Shown here: in pieces, positions 5,669-11,262 of the stretch
How the letters are laid out: the number at the start of each line of letters is the position of its first letter
Position numbering within the stretch: the stretch's first letter is position 1
From: Parvibaculum sp040882025
GTDB taxonomy: Bacteria > Pseudomonadota > Alphaproteobacteria > Parvibaculales > Parvibaculaceae
Direction of reading: 5' to 3'
Assembly (NCBI RefSeq): GCF_040882025.1
Contig: NZ_JBBECC010000189.1
Span: forward strand, 1-11,262
DNA: 11,262 nucleotides
Made by a program: the position numbers and the translations under genes
The notes under the pieces: generated by a model
Databases searched by the model: none
The model's input: the letters and a program-made list of their open reading frames with translations, nothing else
What the model was told of the DNA's origin: nothing

Positions 5669-6841
5669 GTGCATCCTACGGGTGAGTTGATTGCTGTCGA
5701 CCGGCCGACGGCTCATGCGCGTATCGGCCTGAGTCGGCTTGTTGTCACCGACTTCCGTTCCTATGCGCGCGCGGAGTTGACGCTGGACGGTCGGCCGGCC
5801 GTATTGACCGGTGAAAACGGTGCAGGCAAGACCAATTTGCTCGAAGCCATTTCGCTGCTCGCGCCGGGCCGCGGGCTGCGCGGTGTGCCCTATGCGGAGA
5901 TTGCGCGCGATGGCGGTGCGGGTGGCTGGGCCGTTGCGGCGACGCTGGAAACCGCACAAGGGCCATTGCGCATCGGCACCGGCATCGAACCCGGCGCGGA
6001 GTCGGCCTCGCGCAGCCGTAGTGTCAGGATCGACGGGGAAGTTGCGGGACCGTCGGCTCTTGCCGCGCATCTGCGAACGGTCTGGCTGACGCCGGCCATG
6101 GACAGGCTCTTTCTCGACGGCGCGAGCGAACGCCGCCACTTTTTCGATCGTCTTGTGATGGGCTTCGACCCGGCGCATGGCGGCCGCGTCAACGCATACG
6201 ATCGGGCATTGCGTGAGCGTAACCGCTTGCTGGCCGAGAATGTTCTCGACGACGCCTGGCTCGCCGGTCTCGAAACGCAGATGGCCGAGCATGGCGTTGC
6301 AGTTGCGGCCGCGCGTGTCGAAACGCTGGCACGGCTGCGCGGCGCATTGGAGGCAGCGGAGACGCACAGCTTTCCGCGCGCCGAGGTTGCGCTCGATGGT
6401 GCACTGGAGGCCGCGCTTGATAACGAAGCGGCCGTCGACCTCGAAGACAGCTTCCGCCGCGAGCTTGCCGCCATGCGGGCGCGGGATGCGGCCGCCGGAC
6501 GCGCTCTCACCGGCCCGCATCGCACCGATCTCGCGGTTCGTCATGCGACGAGGGATCGCGAGGCGCGAAGCTGTTCGACCGGCGAACAGAAGGCGTTACT
6601 GATCGGTATCGTGCTCGCCAATGCGCGCCTGCTGGCTGCGCGTGGCACGCCGCCTTTGCTGCTGCTCGACGAAATCGCGGCCCATCTCGACGGCAAGCGT
6701 CGCTCGGCGCTTTTCGACGAGATCATCGCGCTGGGACTGCAGGCTTTCCTGACGGGCGCCGACCCGTCGCTCTTTGAGACTTTCGGCGCGCGGGCGCAGA
6801 ATTTTCGCGTCGCGCGCGGTACCATCGAAAATGCCGGCTAG
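5669..6841 (+). CDS. recF: DNA replication and repair protein RecF
   Basis: RecF is an SMC/ABC-type ATPase that acts with RecO and RecR to load RecA at single-strand gaps. The 390-residue protein has Walker A GENGAGKT (48-55, Lys54) followed by NLLEAISLL. The RecF-specific MDRLFLDGASERRHFFDRL lies near residues 144-162. The ABC signature is CSTGEQKALLIGIVLANA (from residue 302), and Walker B is PPLLLLDEIAAHLD with Asp334/Glu335. The first strands LSRLVVTDFRSYARAEL (22-38) are the usual RecF start, so about 20 residues precede the core. The GTG start at 5669 has a good ribosome binding site, AGAGGA, six bases upstream. E. coli RecF has 357 residues, so this one is slightly long, mainly at the N terminus. 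It lies between dnaN and clpP with gaps of 22 and 25 bp and is probably co-transcribed with both. Confidence 0.96.
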   Translation: MHPTGELIAVDRPTAHARIGLSRLVVTDFRSYARAELTLDGRPAVLTGENGAGKTNLLEAISLLAPGRGLRGVPYAEIARDGGAGGWAVAATLETAQGPLRIGTGIEPGAESASRSRSVRIDGEVAGPSALAAHLRTVWLTPAMDRLFLDGASERRHFFDRLVMGFDPAHGGRVNAYDRALRERNRLLAENVLDDAWLAGLETQMAEHGVAVAAARVETLARLRGALEAAETHSFPRAEVALDGALEAALDNEAAVDLEDSFRRELAAMRARDAAAGRALTGPHRTDLAVRHATRDREARSCSTGEQKALLIGIVLANARLLAARGTPPLLLLDEIAAHLDGKRRSALFDEIIALGLQAFLTGADPSLFETFGARAQNFRVARGTIENAG

Positions 6842-6866
6842 ATTCGGCGTCAAGGGAATGAACAGG

Positions 6867-7460
6867 ATGAGAAACGAGAACGAGACCCCCGATATCGACG
6901 CGCTGAAAAACCAGCTCACGCCACTGGTCGAAAGCGGCCTCTTCAAGTCGCGCACCGTGCTCGTCACCGGCGAGATCAATGACCGTCAGGCCCGCGCCGT
7001 TTCCGAACGCTTGCTGGCGATGGCAGGAGAATCCGACGATCCGATTACGCTGATCGTTTCTTCTCCGGGCGGCCACGTCGAATCCGGCGACATGATTCAC
7101 GACATGATCAAATACATCAAGCCGCGTGTCCGCGTTTTGGGCACAGGCTGGGTCGCAAGCGCCGGCGCACTGATCTATGTGTCGGCCGACCGCGAAGACC
7201 GCTATTGCCTGCCGAACACGCGCTTCCTGCTGCACGAACCGCGCGGCGGCATCGGTGGATCTGCAACCGAAATCGACATTCAGGCGCGTGAGGTGTTGAA
7301 GATGCGCGAGCGCCTCAATCTCATCTTCGCCGAAGCGACGGGCCAGCCGCTTGAGAAAATTCTCAAGGACACCAATCGCGATCACTGGATGAACGCTGAG
7401 GAAGCGAAGGAATATGGCGTGGTCGGCAAGATCATTCGCTCCGCCGCCGAAATGGCCTGA
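6867..7460 (+). CDS. clpP: ClpP-family serine peptidase
   Basis: The product resembles the proteolytic subunit of Clp protease, a tetradecameric serine peptidase chamber fed by ClpX or ClpA. From ATG 6867 it has 197 residues. SSPGGHVESG (65-74) is the oxyanion region, GWVASAGA (94-101) holds nucleophile Ser98, FLLHEPRGG (120-128) holds His123, and TNRDHW (169-174) holds Asp172. The Ser-His and His-Asp intervals (25 and 49) equal those of E. coli mature ClpP (Ser97, His122, Asp171). It differs from standard ClpP at the active site: ASAG replaces ASMG, IVSSPGG replaces YINSPGG, and LLHEP replaces MIHQP. It is therefore probably a paralogue of the main ClpP. AAGGGA (6852-6857) suits ATG 6867; it directly abuts ATG 6858, which is too close. 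No clpX or clpA lies nearby. The gap to gyrB is 46 bp. Confidence 0.9.
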   Translation: MRNENETPDIDALKNQLTPLVESGLFKSRTVLVTGEINDRQARAVSERLLAMAGESDDPITLIVSSPGGHVESGDMIHDMIKYIKPRVRVLGTGWVASAGALIYVSADREDRYCLPNTRFLLHEPRGGIGGSATEIDIQAREVLKMRERLNLIFAEATGQPLEKILKDTNRDHWMNAEEAKEYGVVGKIIRSAAEMA

Positions 7461-7462
7461 AA

Positions 7463-7481
7463 CCCCGTCCCTGTGGGCGGG
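7463..7481 (+). other. GC hairpin between clpP and gyrB
   Basis: CCC (7464-7466), G7467 and CCC (7469-7471) pair with GGG (7475-7477), C7478 and GGG (7479-7481), giving seven G-C pairs with one bulged T and a TGT loop. No T-run follows, so it is not a standard terminator. It sits 13 bases before the gyrB ribosome binding site and might affect mRNA processing or translation. Confidence 0.45.
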
Positions 7482-7506
7482 TGAAAGAATCCGAAGGAAG
7501 AAACAG

Positions 7507-9951
7507 ATGTCTACGCCAGCCGACGAAGCGCCCGAGGAATATGGTGCGGAATCGATCAAGGTTCTAAAGGGCCTCGACGCGGTTCGCAAGCGTCCGGGCA
7601 TGTATATCGGCGACACCGATGATGGTTCGGGCCTTCATCACATGGTCTATGAGGTCGTCGACAATTCGATCGACGAAGCACTGGCCGGCTATTGCGACGC
7701 GGTCAATGTGCGGCTCAATGCCGACGGCTCATGCACCGTCTGGGACAATGGCCGCGGCATTCCGGTCGAGATCCACAAGGGCGAAGGCGTGTCGGCGGCC
7801 GAAGTCATCATGACCCAGCTTCATGCCGGCGGTAAGTTCGACCAGAACTCCTACAAGGTCTCGGGCGGTCTGCACGGTGTCGGCGTGTCGGTGGTGAACG
7901 CACTTTCCGATTGGCTTGAATTGCGTATCTGGCGCGTCGGCAAGGAGCATCTGATCCGTTTCCAGCATGGCGTTCCCGATGCGCCGCTCGCTGTCACCGG
8001 TGAAGCGCCCAAAGCCGCCGACGGCAAACCCGTCAGTGGCACCGAGATTACATTTCATCCTTCGTCGGGCACATTCACGCAAACCGAGTTCGATTTCGCC
8101 ACACTGGAGCACCGGCTGCGCGAGCTCGCCTTCCTAAATTCAGGCGTCCGGATCAATCTCACGGACAATCGCGGTGTCGAGCCGAAATCGGTCGACCTGA
8201 TGTATGAAGGCGGTCTTGAGGCCTTTGTCCGGTTTCTCGATCGGACCAAGGCACCGCTGATCCAGAAACCGATCGCCATTGCCGCCGAGCGTGACGGCAT
8301 TACGGTCGAAGTCGCGATGTGGTGGAACGACAGCTACCACGAGAACGTGCTCTGCTTCACCAACAACATTCCCCAGCGCGACGGCGGCACGCATCTCGCG
8401 GGTTACCGGGGCGCGCTCACGCGCGTTATCAACGCCTATGCAAACGAAAGTGGCATCGCAAAAAAGGAAAAGGTCACGTTGACCGGCGACGACGCGCGCG
8501 AGGGCCTGACCTGCGTTCTGTCGGTCAAGGTGCCCGATCCGAAGTTTTCCTCGCAGACAAAGGACAAACTCGTTTCCTCCGAAGTGCGGCCGGTCGTCGA
8601 GGGTCTCGTCAACGATGCCCTTTCGACATGGCTTGAGGAACATCCATCCGAAGCGCGCCAGATCGTCGGCAAGGTGGTTGAGGCCGCCGCCGCCCGCGAG
8701 GCCGCGCGCAAGGCTCGCGAGCTGACGCGCCGCAAGGGCGCGCTCGATGTGTCGAGCCTGCCCGGCAAGCTGGCCGATTGCCAGGAGCGCGATCCGGCTA
8801 AATCCGAACTTTTCATCGTCGAGGGCGATTCGGCCGGTGGCTCGGCCAAGCAGGCGCGCGACCGGTCCAATCAGGCGGTGCTGCCGCTTCGCGGCAAGAT
8901 CCTCAATGTCGAACGCGCGCGTTTCGACAAGATGCTGTCGTCGAATGAAATCGGTACCCTCATCACCGCGCTCGGCACCGGCATCGGCCGCGACGACTTC
9001 AACATCGAGAAGCTGCGTTACCACAAGATCATCATCATGACCGACGCCGATGTCGACGGCGCCCATATCCGTACACTTCTGCTGACCTTCTTCTACCGGC
9101 AGATGCCGGAGGTCATCGAGCGCGGCCACCTCTATATCGCCCAGCCGCCGCTCTACAAGGTTCGTCGCGGTACCTCGGAGACCTATCTGAAGAATGAAAA
9201 GGCGCTCAACGACTTTCTGGCGGCGACCGGCATCGAGGACATGGTGTTGACACTTGCCGACGGTTCGCAGCGCGCCGGCCCCGACCTCGCCGACATCGTC
9301 TCGAAAGCGCGCGCCGTGCGTACCGTGCTCGACGGCCTGCCGGGCAAATATCCCCGCTTCGTCATCGAGCAGGCGGCGATCGCGGGCGCGCTCAATCCGA
9401 AGGCGCTTGCAGAAGAAGCGCAGGCGACAGAAGCAGCCGCCTATATCGCCCGCCGTCTCGATCTTCTCTCCGAGGAGACGGAGCGCGGCTGGACGGGCGA
9501 GACAACGGCCGATGGCGGGTTGCGTTTTGCCCGCGAAGTGCGCGGCGTGCGCGAGGAAGTGTCGATCGACGGGCCGTTGATCGCCAGCGCCGACGCCCGC
9601 CGTCTCGATAGCTATACGCCGCATCTGCAGGAGATTTACGGCAAGGCGGCGACGCTGCGCCGCAAGGATGAGACCCATATGATTCGCTCGCCCTCGCAGC
9701 TCTTCGACGCCGTTCTGGCCGCAGGCTCCAAGGGAAATTCCGTCCAGCGCTACAAGGGTCTGGGCGAGATGAACCCGGACCAACTCTGGGAGACGACGCT
9801 CGACAGGGACGCCCGCTCGTTGCTTCAGGTCAGAATTCGCGAGTTGGACGAGGCAGATGATCTTTTCGTCAAGCTTATGGGCGATGTGGTCGAACCGCGC
9901 CGTGATTTTATCCGCGAAAACGCCCTGAATGTTGCCAATCTGGACATTTGA
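7507..9951 (+). CDS. gyrB: DNA gyrase subunit B
   Basis: GyrB is the ATPase half of the A2B2 type II topoisomerase that introduces negative supercoils. The 814-residue protein begins near YGAESIKVLKGLDAVRKRPG and has the GHKL ATPase residues Glu49 and Asn53 in YEVVDNSIDEAL and Asp80 in DNGRGIP, followed by GGLHGVGVSVVNAL. The TOPRIM metal site is EGDSAGGSAKQARDR (from Glu439) and MTDADVDGAHIRTLLLTFFY (Asp513, Asp515, Asp517). PLRGKILNVE and the C-terminal QRYKGLGEMNPDQLWETTLD are typical of GyrB rather than ParE. The insert of roughly 170 residues within the C-terminal half, seen in many Gram-negative GyrBs, is present (about residues 565-730), which explains a length similar to E. coli (804). 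The ATG at 7507 has a strong AAGGAAG site six bases upstream. It is probably the last gene of the dnaN-recF-clpP-gyrB unit; no clear terminator follows. Confidence 0.98.
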   Translation: MSTPADEAPEEYGAESIKVLKGLDAVRKRPGMYIGDTDDGSGLHHMVYEVVDNSIDEALAGYCDAVNVRLNADGSCTVWDNGRGIPVEIHKGEGVSAAEVIMTQLHAGGKFDQNSYKVSGGLHGVGVSVVNALSDWLELRIWRVGKEHLIRFQHGVPDAPLAVTGEAPKAADGKPVSGTEITFHPSSGTFTQTEFDFATLEHRLRELAFLNSGVRINLTDNRGVEPKSVDLMYEGGLEAFVRFLDRTKAPLIQKPIAIAAERDGITVEVAMWWNDSYHENVLCFTNNIPQRDGGTHLAGYRGALTRVINAYANESGIAKKEKVTLTGDDAREGLTCVLSVKVPDPKFSSQTKDKLVSSEVRPVVEGLVNDALSTWLEEHPSEARQIVGKVVEAAAAREAARKARELTRRKGALDVSSLPGKLADCQERDPAKSELFIVEGDSAGGSAKQARDRSNQAVLPLRGKILNVERARFDKMLSSNEIGTLITALGTGIGRDDFNIEKLRYHKIIIMTDADVDGAHIRTLLLTFFYRQMPEVIERGHLYIAQPPLYKVRRGTSETYLKNEKALNDFLAATGIEDMVLTLADGSQRAGPDLADIVSKARAVRTVLDGLPGKYPRFVIEQAAIAGALNPKALAEEAQATEAAAYIARRLDLLSEETERGWTGETTADGGLRFAREVRGVREEVSIDGPLIASADARRLDSYTPHLQEIYGKAATLRRKDETHMIRSPSQLFDAVLAAGSKGNSVQRYKGLGEMNPDQLWETTLDRDARSLLQVRIRELDEADDLFVKLMGDVVEPRRDFIRENALNVANLDI

Positions 9952-9989
9952 GGCCAGCCGCTGCGCCTGATCGGGAGGCCGCCAAAGCG

Positions 9990-10004
9990 TTAACAACACG
10001 TTAA
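9990..10004 (+). promoter_or_regulatory. CtrA-type binding site upstream of the PBP gene
   Basis: The site reads TTAA, seven bases, TTAA, exactly the full CtrA consensus (TTAA-N7-TTAA) of alphaproteobacteria. It also forms a repeat of two GTTAAC hexamers (9989-9994 and 10000-10005). It lies 77 bp before the ATG of the penicillin-binding protein gene, a usual distance for a promoter-proximal regulator site. The sequence match is direct; regulation of this gene by CtrA is inference. Confidence 0.65.
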
Positions 10005-10081
10005 CCATCGGTGTCTAGCTTCGGGACGAGTTCTCCGGTGCCTCTTGCGGCGTCGGGACAGCACGGCGAGGCACAGGTTCC

Positions 10082-11262
10082 ATGGCATCCCGCAGGTCGG
10101 CAATGAAATCCGCGCGGCGTGATGCGGCGGATGACGGAGACTGGACCGTTGTCCGCATGGCCGGTCTTCGCCCCGTACGGCTCGGCGTTGGCGTCAATGC
10201 CCCGTTCGATAGCGAAGAAGGCGACAACGAGGATATGGCGCGCTGGGATGACGATGCGTGGGAAGATCGCGGTAAGCGACGCCTCGAACCCACTTTCAAG
10301 TCGGGTAAGAAGCCGGCGTCAAAGCCACGCAAGCCCGGGGTCAAGCCGGGTTTATCCGCAAAGAAATTGTCCTCCGGCAAGGAGCGGTCGAAATCGTCGC
10401 GCCGGCCGCCCGCGAGCAAATCCGCAGCGTCGCGCAAACGGGCGCCGGCCCGGCGTGCCGGTCTTCTCAGCGGCGTGTTCTACTACGGCGCGCTTCTGGC
10501 GTTATGGAGCGTCATCGCCTTTGGCGGTCTGCTTTTCTGGTATGGGCTCAATCTTCCCGACACCTCCGGCCTCTACAATGTTCGTCAGGCGCCGTCGATC
10601 TCCATTCGTGCCACGGATGGTCAGCTGCTGAGCCATCGCGGCGACCTGAAGGGCGGCTATACTCCGCTGGCCGATCTGCCGCCGCATGTACCGGCGGCCG
10701 TGCTGGCAACTGAAGACCGGCGTTTCTACTGGCATTTTGGTGTCGACCCTGTCGGCCTTGTCCGTGCGATGGCAGCGAACTATCGGGCCGGTGCTTATGT
10801 GCAGGGCGGTTCGACGATCACGCAGCAATTGGCCAAGAACCTTTTCCTGAAACCCGATCGCACGCTCTCGCGCAAGATCGAGGAAATGGTGCTGGCGGTT
10901 TGGCTCGAACTGCGATTTTCGAAAGAGGAAATCCTGACCCTCTATCTGAACCGGGTCTATTTCGGCGGCGGTGCCTATGGGCTCGAAGCGGCCTCCGAGC
11001 GGTATTTCAGGAAACCGGCTCGTGCATTGACCCTGCCGGAAGCGGCGATGCTGGCGGGGCTTCTGAAGGCGCCGTCGCGTTATTCGCCGACCAACGACAT
11101 CGATCTCGCGCGCGGCCGCGCCGCCATTGTGCTCCAGAACATGGTTGCCGCCGGATATATCACGGCCGACGAGGCGCATGTCGCCAATGTCAGCCCAGCT
11201 TCGCTCGAAGGCTATGCGACACGCGGTTCGATTAATTATTTCGTCGACTGGGTGGCCGAGGC
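10082..11262 (+). CDS. Class A penicillin-binding protein (PBP1A-type), 5' part
   Basis: The frame is open from an ATG at 10082 past the right edge, giving 393 residues of an incomplete protein. Class A PBPs polymerise and cross-link peptidoglycan in the periplasm from an inner-membrane anchor. Residues 1-125 are a long cytoplasmic tail: an acidic patch (about 42-62), then a Lys/Arg/Ser/Pro-rich part. One transmembrane segment follows at about 128-155. The glycosyltransferase (GT51) domain shows TEDRRFYWHFGVD (catalytic Glu211), GGSTITQQLAKNLFL (242-256), RKIEEMVLAVWLE and LYLNRVYFGGGAYGLEAA. The transpeptidase domain, with its SxxK, SxN and KTG motifs, would lie beyond the edge, so bifunctionality is expected but not seen. 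No start codon exists upstream in frame before a TAG at 10016, which fixes the start; the ribosome binding site is a modest GCGAGG about 10 bases away. A CtrA-type site lies upstream. Confidence 0.93.
   Translation, partial: MASRRSAMKSARRDAADDGDWTVVRMAGLRPVRLGVGVNAPFDSEEGDNEDMARWDDDAWEDRGKRRLEPTFKSGKKPASKPRKPGVKPGLSAKKLSSGKERSKSSRRPPASKSAASRKRAPARRAGLLSGVFYYGALLALWSVIAFGGLLFWYGLNLPDTSGLYNVRQAPSISIRATDGQLLSHRGDLKGGYTPLADLPPHVPAAVLATEDRRFYWHFGVDPVGLVRAMAANYRAGAYVQGGSTITQQLAKNLFLKPDRTLSRKIEEMVLAVWLELRFSKEEILTLYLNRVYFGGGAYGLEAASERYFRKPARALTLPEAAMLAGLLKAPSRYSPTNDIDLARGRAAIVLQNMVAAGYITADEAHVANVSPASLEGYATRGSINYFVDWVAE

Noticed and set aside
8140..10008. 622-codon open frame on the minus strand opposite gyrB
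   Set aside because: It is a shadow of a high-GC gene: gyrB is fully supported on the + strand and the antisense product shows no recognisable domain.

Overview
The window is a high-GC chromosomal segment from an alphaproteobacterium, most likely of the Rhizobiales/Hyphomicrobiales or a Parvibaculum-like group. The evidence is the gene order (enoyl-CoA hydratase, rpsT, rhodanese, dnaA, dnaN, recF, gyrB), the style of the proteins, and a near-ideal CtrA-type site TTAA-N7-TTAA before the last gene. The order-level assignment is inference from recalled gene order; no rRNA or other taxonomic marker is present. All supported genes lie on the + strand.

Left part (1-1600): the 3' end of a small uncharacterised gene, then a complete crotonase-family enoyl-CoA hydratase with both catalytic glutamates, then rpsT (ribosomal protein S20). 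rpsT has its own sigma70-like promoter (TTGACG, 17 bp, TATAAC), a leader of about 100 nt with competing hairpins around the ribosome binding site, and a strong intrinsic terminator.

Middle-left (1600-2580): a 400-bp stretch without a convincing gene. It carries an AT-rich block with a perfect 12-bp inverted repeat and two CAATAC-centred motifs 31 bp apart. A single-domain rhodanese follows, directly upstream of dnaA.

Centre (2581-7460): the replication block. dnaA (initiator), a 414-bp non-coding gap with an extended -10 promoter candidate and two mutually exclusive hairpins, dnaN (sliding clamp), recF (gap repair) and a ClpP-type serine peptidase. dnaN, recF, clpP and gyrB are separated by only 22 to 46 bp and probably form one transcription unit. 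The clpP with an intact Ser-His-Asp triad between recF and gyrB is the least expected gene here.

Right part (7507-11262): gyrB (DNA gyrase subunit B), then a 130-bp gap with the CtrA-type site, then the 5' two-thirds or less of a class A penicillin-binding protein, which runs off the right edge. Together the genes couple replication initiation, clamp loading and repair, supercoiling, and probably cell-cycle-controlled wall synthesis. I found no rRNA, tRNA, CRISPR array, insertion sequence or convincing oriC.
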